A stretch of 64,000 bases of DNA from CAYJAB01 sp964368305 (lineage in GTDB: Bacteria; Bacillota_I; Bacilli_A; Erysipelotrichales; Erysipelotrichaceae): NCBI GenBank assembly GCA_964368305.1, contig CAYJAB010000004.1, forward strand, positions 1 to 64,000, in the 5' to 3' direction. Positions 9,558 through 17,352 of the stretch are shown here, in pieces (position 1 is the stretch's first letter; each line of letters starts with the position of its first letter). The position numbers and the translations under genes were made by a program. A model generated the notes under the pieces. That model was not told the origin of the DNA and made no database searches. It saw nothing but the letters and a program-made list of their open reading frames with translations.

Positions 9558-9867
9558 AGGGTTCACATTACTGGAAAGTGTGATTGTGGTAGTTATTATT
9601 TCTGGATGTATCATTTTAATACCGCAAACTAATATTGGAGCTATTTTATTTAAGATGGATGTAGATGATTATCTTACAAGAATTTTATCTGTTAAAGTGA
9701 ACTCTATTTTAAATAGAGAAAGAAATACACTAACGCTATTAGACAATACTATATCTTTTAATGGTAAAGGAAACATTAATAGGGGAGGTACGCTATATCC
9801 TACATATGGGCAAAAGTATTATGAAATCATTTTACACTTAGGAGGTGGACACATTGAAAAAAAATAA
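9541..9867 (+). CDS. comGD: ComGD-like minor pseudopilin
   Basis: A prepilin with leader MHKYNKG, processing before Phe8, conserved Glu12 (GFTLLES) and a hydrophobic helix after it. It overlaps the end of comGC by 17 nt in another frame. An in-frame ATG at 9529 would add four residues, but the start at 9541 gives the usual leader length. The order after comGC and the length (108 residues) suggest ComGD; its body is too divergent to confirm from motifs alone. Confidence 0.8.
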   Translation: MHKYNKGFTLLESVIVVVIISGCIILIPQTNIGAILFKMDVDDYLTRILSVKVNSILNRERNTLTLLDNTISFNGKGNINRGGTLYPTYGQKYYEIILHLGGGHIEKK

Positions 9868-9976
9868 AGGATTTGTGTTAATAGAATGTTTACTTTTAGC
9901 AAGCATCACTTTGATATGTGTTGAAATTGTCACTGTTGTTTCAAAGGTAAATACAATGATATATGAAAAATCTTAA
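9854..9976 (+). CDS. very short ComGE-position pseudopilin-like protein
   Basis: A 40-residue open frame starting at TTG 9854. GGAGGTG at 9841-9847 sits 6 nt upstream, one of the strongest ribosome sites in the operon. The product begins MKKNKGFVLIECLLLA, a class III signal with a Lys-Gly cleavage site and Glu at +5, then a hydrophobic helix to about residue 30, and stops after IYEKS. It overlaps the comGD stop and the next ATG (9963), as tightly packed comG genes do. B. subtilis ComGE is about 115 residues, so this is either a helix-only pseudopilin or a truncated one. Confidence 0.65.
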   Translation: MKKNKGFVLIECLLLASITLICVEIVTVVSKVNTMIYEKS

Positions 9977-10358
9977 GAAAGGATTTACATTATTAGAGGT
10001 TTGTATTGCGCTTTTATTTGGTACATTATTTATGATGCTAATGTATGAATGTATTGAGTATTTAAATCATAATTCTATCAACTATCACCATGTACAAGAC
10101 GATTTAAATGCTTATCAACTAAAGGACTTACTTATGCTAAGTAAAGATATTAAAGTAAAAGACTATGAAATTTCATTTATGTATCAAAACTCAAAGTGTT
10201 ATTTAGAAATTGATTTAGACCGTGTTGTACTTACACCAGGCTATGTAATCTATTATTCATTAATTGAAAATGCGATATTTATTGAAAGCGATCAATCCAT
10301 TGAATTACGGTACAAAAGAGATGATATAGATTATAAAAAGGTAATATATGAGAAATAA
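9963..10358 (+). CDS. ComGF-like minor pseudopilin
   Basis: A 131-residue prepilin with leader MKNLKKG, cleavage before Phe8, Glu12 in GFTLLEV and a hydrophobic helix to about residue 30, followed by a soluble body that is likely beta-rich. It overlaps the upstream short pseudopilin by 14 nt and the next gene by 11 nt. Position and length favour ComGF. The recognisable part is the N-terminus only. Confidence 0.75.
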   Translation: MKNLKKGFTLLEVCIALLFGTLFMMLMYECIEYLNHNSINYHHVQDDLNAYQLKDLLMLSKDIKVKDYEISFMYQNSKCYLEIDLDRVVLTPGYVIYYSLIENAIFIESDQSIELRYKRDDIDYKKVIYEK

Positions 10359-10695
10359 AGGTTATTTATTAATAAACGGATTAATAGGTTTCATTTTAAT
10401 TTCTGCATTGTTTTCTCAACAAATAACACTAAAACTTTTATATTTAAAATTGATAAGTGAAAAAGAATATCTCAATGAACGATATGTACTTGAGAAATCA
10501 ATTATAAAAGATGTGTGTGATAAACTTTATAACTTTGAAGAAGAGGATATCGTTTATGAAAAAAATGAAAGCACAATTTCAATTACATACGATGATTTAC
10601 AAGCAAATATTCTTGTTGAAGGAAAATTTAACTTTAAAAGTGTTTTGATTTATGATGACATTGATGATTATATTGTTGAATATTATTACGAATAA
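10348..10695 (+). CDS. ComGG-like last gene of the competence pseudopilus operon
   Basis: A 115-residue protein with a short basic N-terminus (MRNKG) followed by a hydrophobic helix (YLLINGLIGFILISALF). The position equivalent to the pilin +5 glutamate is Asn, a deviation also tolerated in some ComGG/GspK-type minor pseudopilins, which sit at the pilus tip. The rest is charged and not recognisable. The call depends mainly on being last in the operon. Confidence 0.65.
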   Translation: MRNKGYLLINGLIGFILISALFSQQITLKLLYLKLISEKEYLNERYVLEKSIIKDVCDKLYNFEEEDIVYEKNESTISITYDDLQANILVEGKFNFKSVLIYDDIDDYIVEYYYE

Positions 10696-10746
10696 AGCAT
10701 TTTATTAATTTAATTTATTTGATATAATTTTTTGGGGTGATAAATT

Positions 10747-11817
10747 ATGAAAGATCGTTTTACGATTATTAGAGAGTATATGGCTAATAACCATATTGAT
10801 GCTGTTAATATTTTTTCAGATTATAATAGATTTTACTATTCTAAGTTTACAGGTAGTACAGGAAATGTACTAATAACAAAGGATAATGTTTATTTTATTA
10901 CAGATTTTAGATACATGACACAAGCAAGTAATCAATGCATTGGTGCGAAAGTTTTGATTACGGATGAAGTTGTGACACAATCTGTTGTAGTGAATAAAAT
11001 TATCAAAGATGAAAAAATTCAAACAATTGGATTAGAAGGTGACTTCATAACGCGTAATCAGTGGTTACAACTTGAAAAGACATATCAAGCGCGTCTTGTG
11101 GATGTTGATTTAAAAAATATCCGTAATGTAAAGTTTGAAGATGAAATTGAAATTATGCAAAAAGCGTGTGATATTAGTGATGCAGCATATGCTCATTTAT
11201 TAGAAGTTGTTAAAGTAGGAATGACTGAAATTGAAGTTGAATCCATTTTAACAAATAAAATGAAGCAATTAGGTGCAGCATCGAATTCATTTAGTGCTAT
11301 TGTTGCAAGCGGAGTTCGTGGATGCATGCCACATGGTGTAGCTAGTGATAAAGTGATTGAAGATGGGGATTTTGTAACTGTTGACTTTGGTGCTTTATAT
11401 AAAGGATATTGCAGTGATATGACACGTACATTTGTAATGGGGAAACAACATAATCCTAAACTAAAAGAAATGTATGAAATTGTACTTGAGGCAAATATGC
11501 TTGGTATTTCTATGGTAAAACCAGGTGTAAAAGGCAAAGATATTGATGCTGCTGTACGTAAGTTTATTACGGATAAAGGATATGGAGAATACTTTAAACA
11601 TGGACTAGGTCATGGTCTTGGTATTCAAGTACATGAAAATCCACGTTTAAATTATAGTGAAGAAAATGAATTACAACCAGGGAATGTTGTTACTGTGGAA
11701 CCTGGTATTTATATTGAAGGATTAGGTGGGATTCGTATAGAAGATGATGTACTTGTTACAGAAACTTCAAATGTAATCTTGACAAAATCTACTAAACAAT
11801 TAAAATGTATTGAGTAG
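10747..11817 (+). CDS. M24 family Xaa-Pro aminopeptidase (PepP/PepQ-like)
   Basis: A 356-residue cytosolic peptidase that removes N-terminal residues preceding proline. An N-terminal creatinase-like domain (about 1-125) precedes the pita-bread catalytic domain with its metal ligands: VDFGALYKGYCSDMTRTF (two Asp), HGLGHGLGIQVHE (His), TVEPGIYIEG (Glu) and GIRIEDD (Glu). GGGGTGAT lies 6 nt before the ATG and a TATAAT box is at 10723-10728. It is followed at 11 nt by efp, the same pair as yqhT-efp of B. subtilis, which fits a role in handling proline-rich peptides. Confidence 0.92.
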   Translation: MKDRFTIIREYMANNHIDAVNIFSDYNRFYYSKFTGSTGNVLITKDNVYFITDFRYMTQASNQCIGAKVLITDEVVTQSVVVNKIIKDEKIQTIGLEGDFITRNQWLQLEKTYQARLVDVDLKNIRNVKFEDEIEIMQKACDISDAAYAHLLEVVKVGMTEIEVESILTNKMKQLGAASNSFSAIVASGVRGCMPHGVASDKVIEDGDFVTVDFGALYKGYCSDMTRTFVMGKQHNPKLKEMYEIVLEANMLGISMVKPGVKGKDIDAAVRKFITDKGYGEYFKHGLGHGLGIQVHENPRLNYSEENELQPGNVVTVEPGIYIEGLGGIRIEDDVLVTETSNVILTKSTKQLKCIE

Positions 11818-11828
11818 GAGGTAATAAC

Positions 11829-12386
11829 ATGATTATCGTAAATGACTTTAAACCGGGATTAACTTTTGAATATGAAGGTAATATTTATATTGTTTTAGAT
11901 GCTTCACATAATAAAACAGCTATGAGACAAATGATTATCAAAGCTAAAGTTAAAAACTTAAGAACAAAAACAATTACTGAAATCTCATTCACAGGAGGAG
12001 ATAAAGTAGATCAAGCGCATATCGAAAAGAAAGAGATGCAATATTTATATGACACAGGTGATGCATTGGCATTAATGGATACATCTACATATGATCAAAT
12101 AGAACTTAGTAAAGATGGACTAGACTGGGAGTTAAACTTCTTTAAGGCGAATGACATTATTACTATTCAAACATTTAATGAAGAAATTTTGGGTGTAATT
12201 TTACCTGATAAAGTTTCTCTTGAAATTGTTGAGACTGAACCAGCTGTTAAAGGAGATACTGCTACAGGAGCTTCTAAAAACGCAAAACTTGAAACAGGGC
12301 TAGAAATCAAAGTTCCATTATTTATTACTGAAGGTGAAATTGTATTAATTTCAACTGCAGATGGTAAATACGCAGGAAGAGCATAG
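11829..12386 (+). CDS. efp: elongation factor P, with a non-canonical loop at the Lys32 position
   Basis: Relieves ribosomes stalled at polyproline. Its 185 residues cover the KOW-like domain I and two OB-like domains (MQYLYDTGD, LMDTSTYDQIEL, C-terminal TGLEIKVPLFI). The conserved PGKG loop of domain I that carries the post-translationally modified Lys32 in Bacillus reads HNKTAMRQM here: counting from Met1 (MIIVNDFKPG), position 32 is Met and 33 is Arg. Lys29 and Arg33 are the only basic residues in the loop tip. The usual 5-aminopentanolylation or beta-lysylation at position 32 therefore cannot occur as in the models. GGAGGT precedes the start and a terminator follows. Confidence 0.93.
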   Translation: MIIVNDFKPGLTFEYEGNIYIVLDASHNKTAMRQMIIKAKVKNLRTKTITEISFTGGDKVDQAHIEKKEMQYLYDTGDALALMDTSTYDQIELSKDGLDWELNFFKANDIITIQTFNEEILGVILPDKVSLEIVETEPAVKGDTATGASKNAKLETGLEIKVPLFITEGEIVLISTADGKYAGRA

Positions 12387-12394
12387 TATTATTT

Positions 12395-12423
12395 AAAAGG
12401 ATAGTGTAAATTATCCTTTTTTA
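12395..12423 (+). terminator. terminator after efp
   Basis: AAAAGGATA and TATCCTTTT form a 9-bp stem with an 8-nt loop, followed by further Ts. Confidence 0.85.
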
Positions 12424-12444
12424 TAAGTTTATTTTGTATTTTCA

Positions 12445-12473
12445 TTGCTTTTTTGGTTTAAATCGTATATTAT
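12445..12473 (+). promoter_or_regulatory. candidate sigma-A promoter of the rimP-nusA-infB operon
   Basis: TTGCTT (12445-12450), 17-nt spacer, TATTAT (12468-12473). It lies between the efp terminator and a leader hairpin. Match to the consensus only, not tested. Confidence 0.45.
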
Positions 12474-12487
12474 ATAAAAAAGCAAAC

Positions 12488-12511
12488 AAAGAGTGGTTCA
12501 AACCACTCTTT
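12488..12511 (+). promoter_or_regulatory. leader hairpin ahead of rimP, possible attenuator
   Basis: AAAGAGTGG and CCACTCTTT form a near-perfect stem over a short TTCAAA-type loop, then TTTAATTT. It lies downstream of the likely promoter and 22 nt before the rimP start. The imperfect T tract suggests a weak or factor-dependent terminator. Since NusA, encoded in this operon, stimulates pausing and termination at hairpins, autoregulation is plausible but only inferred. Confidence 0.45.
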
Positions 12512-12532
12512 AATTTATGTAAAGGAGAGTAA

Positions 12533-13000
12533 ATGCAAATTATTGAAAAAATTACAGAGGTTGTTTCATTATTAATCAAAGAGAAAAATATTTTATTATA
12601 TGAAATTGAACTTGAGAATCAGTCGAAGTCAAAAATCTTAAGAATTGCTGTTATGTTTGAAGATGGTAGTATGGACATTGATACTTGTTCTGTTTTATCT
12701 GAAGAAATTTCAGAGAAATTGGATGAACTTGATATTATTGATGGAGAATACTTTTTGGAAGTCTGCTCTGCAGGAATAGAAAGAAAACTAAAGTCTAAGG
12801 ATGAAGTTATCAATCAAGTCGGAAAACATTTATATATTGATTTTATTGAAAGTAAGGAAGGATTTGACAATATTCAAGGTGAATTGATGTCATTTAAAGA
12901 CGATACTTTCACTACATTAATTTTTATCAAAGGTAGAAAAAAATTAATTCAATGGAAATATGAAGATGCGGCGTTAATTCGCTTGGCAATAAAATTTTAA
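12533..13000 (+). CDS. rimP: ribosome maturation factor RimP
   Basis: A 155-residue cytosolic protein needed for 30S subunit maturation. Recognisable features are the N-terminal alpha/beta domain with SMDIDTCSVLSEEISEKLDE and the EVCSAGIERKL segment (family: LEVSSPGLERPL), followed by the C-terminal SH3-like barrel ending IQWKYEDAALIRLAIKF. AAGGAGAG precedes the ATG. First gene of the rimP-nusA-ylxR-ylxQ-infB-rbfA operon; its start lies directly after the leader hairpin. Confidence 0.93.
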   Translation: MQIIEKITEVVSLLIKEKNILLYEIELENQSKSKILRIAVMFEDGSMDIDTCSVLSEEISEKLDELDIIDGEYFLEVCSAGIERKLKSKDEVINQVGKHLYIDFIESKEGFDNIQGELMSFKDDTFTTLIFIKGRKKLIQWKYEDAALIRLAIKF

Positions 13001-13012
13001 AAGGAGAAAAAA

Positions 13013-14575
13013 ATGAATTACAAAGATTTTATGAAAGTAATGCAGTCTATTGAAGAAGAACGTAAAATAACTAAAGAAATTGTTATTGAAGCTTTAAAAG
13101 AAGCATTAGCAAAAGCATATCGCAAACATATTGATGCACCAGATGCATTAATTAAAGTTGATATCGATGAAGATCATGGAGATATTACTGTATATCAACA
13201 GTTTACAGTAGTTGAAGAACCACTTGATGACGAATTAGAAGTTGCTTTAGAAGATGTATCTAAAATCAACGCTGCACTTCAAATTGGTGATTTATATGAT
13301 AAAGAAGTTTCTATTACAGAACTTGGAAGAGCAGCAGCTTCACTTGCAAAAAATGTAATGAAACAAAAAATCCGTGAAGCTGAGAAACAAGCTATCCATG
13401 ATGAATATATCGATAAGTTAGATGAAATGGTCACAGGTACAGTTGAATCTGTAGAAGAGAAATTTATTGTTGTAAATCTTGGAAAAACACTAGCTCTAAT
13501 GCCACGTGCTGCACAAATGGTGAATGAAACGTATACTGAAGGGCAAAACATTAAGGTTATTATCACTGAAGTTAATAAAGACACAAAAGGTGCTCAAGTT
13601 TTAGTTAGCCGTGCAGATGCAAAACTTGTTCGTCGTTTATTTGAAAACGAAGTTCCTGAAATTTATCAAGGACTTGTAGAAATTAAGGCGATTGCCAGAG
13701 AAGCAGGAGAACGTACTAAAATTGCTGTTTATAGTAAAAATCCTGATGTTGATCCAATTGGTGCATGTATTGGGCCACGCGGTAGTCGTGTACAAGTTGT
13801 AATTGAAGAACTAAAAGGTGAGAAAATTGATATTTTCGAATGGTCTGATGATTTAGGAGATTTAATTACAAACGCATTGGCTCCTGCTCAAATTATCGCA
13901 GTTGTACCTATGAAAGAAAAACGTGGTTTACTTGTAATTGTAGATGATAATCAACTTTCATTAGCAATTGGTAAAAAAGGAAAAAATGCACGTCTTGCAG
14001 TTAGATTAACAGGAAGCAAAATTGATATTAAAACTAAAGCATCAATTGAAGAAGAAGGATTGGATTACAATCAATTACTTCAAGAGTATTATGCAGAACA
14101 AGAGAAAATCAAACGTGATAAAGAAATCGCTGAATACATGCGTCAACAACAGTTACTTGTTGAAGAAGAAGTACAAGCTGAAGATACACCTGCAGTAGAA
14201 GAGGTTTATGAGATAGTTGAGGAAACTGAAGAAACTTTACCTACAGAAGAAGTAGTTGAACCAGTGAAGGAACCTAAACGTCCTAAGAAAGAGCTTAAAG
14301 AACGAAGCACAGGGTATGTATCTCGTTTTGAAAAATTAGATGAAACTGCGAAGACTCCTGAGAAGAAAGACTATCGTGCTAAACGCAAAAAAACAGAAGA
14401 AGATGAACGTAAATTAAACTCAGTTGATATTAGAAAAGACAAAGATTATTCTATTAAACCTGAATATTCTGATGAAGAGTTAACAATTATTCAACAAATG
14501 GAAGAAGAAGAACGTTCTAAATCTTGGGTTGAAAACGAAATTGACTTCGATGAGTTTGATGAATATTACGAATAA
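13013..14575 (+). CDS. nusA: transcription termination/antitermination factor NusA with an acidic C-terminal extension
   Basis: RNA polymerase-binding factor that modulates pausing, termination and antitermination. The N-terminal polymerase-binding domain spans about residues 1-125, an S1 domain about 135-200 (VTGTVESVEEKFIVV), KH1 about 230-285 (GACIGPRGSRVQ) and KH2 about 300-350 (LAIGKKGKNARLAVRLTG). B. subtilis NusA ends near this point (371 residues). Here about 150 further residues follow, first strongly acidic (many Glu), then a mixed charged stretch rich in Lys, Glu and Arg, without recognised folds. The extension is probably disordered. AAGGAG precedes the start. Confidence 0.95.
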   Translation: MNYKDFMKVMQSIEEERKITKEIVIEALKEALAKAYRKHIDAPDALIKVDIDEDHGDITVYQQFTVVEEPLDDELEVALEDVSKINAALQIGDLYDKEVSITELGRAAASLAKNVMKQKIREAEKQAIHDEYIDKLDEMVTGTVESVEEKFIVVNLGKTLALMPRAAQMVNETYTEGQNIKVIITEVNKDTKGAQVLVSRADAKLVRRLFENEVPEIYQGLVEIKAIAREAGERTKIAVYSKNPDVDPIGACIGPRGSRVQVVIEELKGEKIDIFEWSDDLGDLITNALAPAQIIAVVPMKEKRGLLVIVDDNQLSLAIGKKGKNARLAVRLTGSKIDIKTKASIEEEGLDYNQLLQEYYAEQEKIKRDKEIAEYMRQQQLLVEEEVQAEDTPAVEEVYEIVEETEETLPTEEVVEPVKEPKRPKKELKERSTGYVSRFEKLDETAKTPEKKDYRAKRKKTEEDERKLNSVDIRKDKDYSIKPEYSDEELTIIQQMEEEERSKSWVENEIDFDEFDEYYE

Positions 14576-14586
14576 TTGGTGTTTAT

Positions 14587-14844
14587 ATGCGAAAAGTGCC
14601 AATGAGGAAATGTGTTATTACACAAGAACAGTTTCCTAAAAAGGAATTGTTAAGAATAGTAAAAACACCAACAGGTGATGTTGAAATAGATGAATCAGGT
14701 AAAAAAAATGGAAGAGGGGCTTATATTAAAAAAAGCAAGGATGTTGTGACTCTAGCAAAGAAAAACAATGCCTTATCTCGCGCATTAGAATGTAAAATAC
14801 CAGATGAAATCTATGATACATTAGTGGAGATGTTTAATGAGTGA
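14587..14844 (+). CDS. rnpM: YlxR/RnpM family RNA-binding protein
   Basis: An 85-residue protein with the family features: PMRKCVITQEQFPKKELLRIV at the N-terminus, a GRGAYI segment (NGRGAYIKKS) and the C-terminal LSRALECKIPDEIY. YlxR (RnpM) has been reported to bind RNase P RNA in Bacillus. It lies between nusA and ylxQ and overlaps the next start by 8 nt, the conserved order in Bacillota. Confidence 0.9.
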   Translation: MRKVPMRKCVITQEQFPKKELLRIVKTPTGDVEIDESGKKNGRGAYIKKSKDVVTLAKKNNALSRALECKIPDEIYDTLVEMFNE

Positions 14845-15124
14845 TATTTACCAAGTACTAGGTCTAGCAACAAGAGCAAGACAAGTTGTTACTGGTGATA
14901 CAGCTATGGAAAACATTAGAAAAAAGAAAGCAAAGCTTGTGATTATCGCAAACGATGCATCAGAACGAACAAAGAAAGTGGTGACAGATAAATGTAAGTT
15001 TTATCAAGTTCCATATATGTTCGTTGAGAAGAGTTTAAATCTTTCGATTGCAATAGGGAAACCTAATCGTATGTTTGTTGCAATACTAGATGAAGGATTT
15101 AAGAATAAATTAGAGTCTTGCTAA
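14837..15124 (+). CDS. YlxQ, L7Ae/L30e-family K-turn RNA-binding protein
   Basis: A 95-residue protein of the ribosomal L7Ae fold (LGLATRARQVVTGD, KLVIIANDASERTKK, MFVEKSLNLSIAIGKPNRMFVAI). Members bind kink-turn RNA motifs; the cellular role of YlxQ is not established. It overlaps ylxR by 8 nt and precedes infB by 18 nt in the usual operon. Confidence 0.88.
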   Translation: MSDIYQVLGLATRARQVVTGDTAMENIRKKKAKLVIIANDASERTKKVVTDKCKFYQVPYMFVEKSLNLSIAIGKPNRMFVAILDEGFKNKLESC

Positions 15125-15142
15125 GTGAAATGAGGTGACTGT

Positions 15143-16975
15143 ATGGCAAAACCAAACAGAAAAGTAAACAATAAAGCAAAGAATAACAATAATAATCAAA
15201 CTTATGTGAAACCAAAGATTGATTATCCTACTGAGATTACTTATATTGAAGGAATTACAGTTGGAAATCTTGCTGAAAAAATGAGTCGTAACGCGAGTGA
15301 TATTATTAAATTATTATTCATGTTAGGAAAAATGGTTACAATTAATACATCATTAGATGATGAAACAATTGAATTAATCTGTTTAGAATATTCAGTTGAA
15401 GCTACAAAGGAAAAATATATTGATCCTGATAGCTTAGAAGATGAGGAAGAAGAAGATCCAACTAAACTGGAAGATCGTCCTCCAATTATTACAATCATGG
15501 GACACGTTGACCATGGGAAAACATCTTTACTTGATACAATTAGAAAAACAAACGTTGTAACTGGTGAATTTGGTGGGATTACGCAACATATTGGTGCTTA
15601 TCAAGTATCTGTATCTGGAAAAAAAGTAACGTTTTTAGATACTCCAGGTCATGAGGCTTTTACATCAATGAGAGCGCGTGGTGCTAAAGTAACGGATATT
15701 ACTATTATTGTAGTTGCGGCAGATGATGGTGTAATGCCACAAACAAGAGAAGCGGTTGACCATGCGAAAGCAGCGGGATGTCCAATTATTGTTGCTGTAA
15801 ATAAAATTGATAAACCTGATACAAATATTGATCGTATTTACAATGGAATGTCTGATTTAGGATTATTACCTGAAGAGTGGGGTGGAGATACAATTTATTG
15901 TAAAGTTTCCGCTAAAACTGGAGAAGGTATTCAAAACTTATTAGAGACAATCTTACTTGTAAGTGAAGTTCAAGAGTTAAAAGCGAATTCACGTCGTAAC
16001 GCAAGTGGAACTGTTATTGAAGCGAAACTTGATAAAGGAAGAGGACCAGTTACTACATTGTTAGTACAAAATGGTACACTTAAAACAAGTGATATGCTTG
16101 TTTGTGGTTCATCAATTGGACGTGTTCGTAAAATGGTGGATGATAAAAATCGTGAGATTAAAACAGCAGGACCATCTACTCCAGTTGAAATTATTGGATT
16201 AAATGATGTTCCAGTTGCAGGAGATATATTCAAAGTCTTCTACAATGAGAAAGAAGCACGTGAAGTAGCTTCAAGACGTCTACAAACTAAAGTAGAAACA
16301 GAACGTCGCTCTAGTAGTGCCATGAGTTTAGATGATTTATCTAAACAAATTCAAGAAGGAAATGTTCAAGAGATACCAGTTATCTTAAAAGCAGACGTAC
16401 AAGGTAGTGCGGAGGCTGTAAAACAATCTCTTGAAAAACTAGAAGTGAGTGGAATTACAGTAAACGTTATTCGTGCAACTGCTGGTGCTATTTCAGAATC
16501 AGATATTATGCTTGCGAATGCTTCTAAAGCTATCATTTATGGATTTAATGTTAGACCATCTGCTGCAGTACGTAAAAAAGCTGAGGAGGAAGGTGTAGAT
16601 GTACGTTTACACAACATTATTTATAAAGTTGTAGAAGAAATGGAAGCTGCGATGAAAGGGATGCTTGCTCCTGTATATGAAGAAGTTGTCCATGGTCAAG
16701 CTGAAGTTCGTCAAACATATAAAGTAAGTAAAATTGGTACAATTGCTGGATGTATGGTTACAGATGGAAAGATTGTTAAGGATTGTAGCGTACGTTTAAT
16801 AAGAGATGGTGTTGTAGCATATACTGGTAAGTTAGGCTCTTTAAAACGTTTCCAAAACGATGCGAAAGAGGTTGCTGCTGGATATGATTGTGGTATTACA
16901 ATTACAAACTTTAATGATATTAAAGAGGGTGACATTATTGAAGCATATGGAGAACAAGTCGTTGCAAACGTCTAG
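15143..16975 (+). CDS. infB: translation initiation factor IF-2
   Basis: GTPase that brings fMet-tRNA to the 30S subunit. After a short basic Asn/Lys-rich N-terminus (about 30 residues) comes an IF2N domain (about 40-90), then the G domain with GHVDHGKT at 120-127, DTPGHE from 166 and NKID from 220, followed by domains II, III and the tRNA-binding domain IV. At 610 residues it is about 100 shorter than B. subtilis IF-2, the difference being in the variable N-terminal region. GAGGTGA precedes the start. Confidence 0.97.
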   Translation: MAKPNRKVNNKAKNNNNNQTYVKPKIDYPTEITYIEGITVGNLAEKMSRNASDIIKLLFMLGKMVTINTSLDDETIELICLEYSVEATKEKYIDPDSLEDEEEEDPTKLEDRPPIITIMGHVDHGKTSLLDTIRKTNVVTGEFGGITQHIGAYQVSVSGKKVTFLDTPGHEAFTSMRARGAKVTDITIIVVAADDGVMPQTREAVDHAKAAGCPIIVAVNKIDKPDTNIDRIYNGMSDLGLLPEEWGGDTIYCKVSAKTGEGIQNLLETILLVSEVQELKANSRRNASGTVIEAKLDKGRGPVTTLLVQNGTLKTSDMLVCGSSIGRVRKMVDDKNREIKTAGPSTPVEIIGLNDVPVAGDIFKVFYNEKEAREVASRRLQTKVETERRSSSAMSLDDLSKQIQEGNVQEIPVILKADVQGSAEAVKQSLEKLEVSGITVNVIRATAGAISESDIMLANASKAIIYGFNVRPSAAVRKKAEEEGVDVRLHNIIYKVVEEMEAAMKGMLAPVYEEVVHGQAEVRQTYKVSKIGTIAGCMVTDGKIVKDCSVRLIRDGVVAYTGKLGSLKRFQNDAKEVAAGYDCGITITNFNDIKEGDIIEAYGEQVVANV

Positions 16976-16987
16976 TAGGTAACACAT

Positions 16988-17326
16988 ATGAATATTAAAA
17001 ATGAACGCATCGCTGGGATTATAAAAAAAGAAGTCTCAGATATTATCCAGTTTTCTTTAAAAGATAAACAAATAGGTTTTTGTACGGTAACAGATGTTAC
17101 CGTTACAAAAGACTTATCATTTGCTAAAATATTTGTGTCGTTTTTAGATAAACCACAATATGTAAATGAAAGACTGTCTTCTTTAAAACATGCAAAAGGT
17201 TTTATTAGAACAGAACTTGGGAAACGTATGAAAACATATAAAGTACCTGATTTAATTTTTACAATTGATGATTCACTTGAAAAAGGAAACAAAATTGATC
17301 GTATTATTAAAGATATAAACAAGTAA
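16988..17326 (+). CDS. rbfA: 30S ribosome-binding factor RbfA
   Basis: A 112-residue type II KH protein that assists late 30S assembly. Typical segments are NERIAGIIKKEVSDII at the N-terminus, the VTVTKDLSFAKIFVS beta strand and LGKRMKTYKVPDLIFTIDDSLEKGNKIDRII at the C-terminus. Last gene of the operon, ending at a strong bidirectional terminator. Confidence 0.94.
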   Translation: MNIKNERIAGIIKKEVSDIIQFSLKDKQIGFCTVTDVTVTKDLSFAKIFVSFLDKPQYVNERLSSLKHAKGFIRTELGKRMKTYKVPDLIFTIDDSLEKGNKIDRIIKDINK

Positions 17327-17351
17327 AAGATTCCCAAATGGGAATCTTTTT
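17325..17351. terminator. bidirectional terminator between rbfA and the convergent radical SAM gene
   Basis: AAAAGATTCCC and GGGAATCTTTT form an 11-bp stem around AAAT, with A and T runs on either side. Confidence 0.9.
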
Positions 17352-17352
17352 A

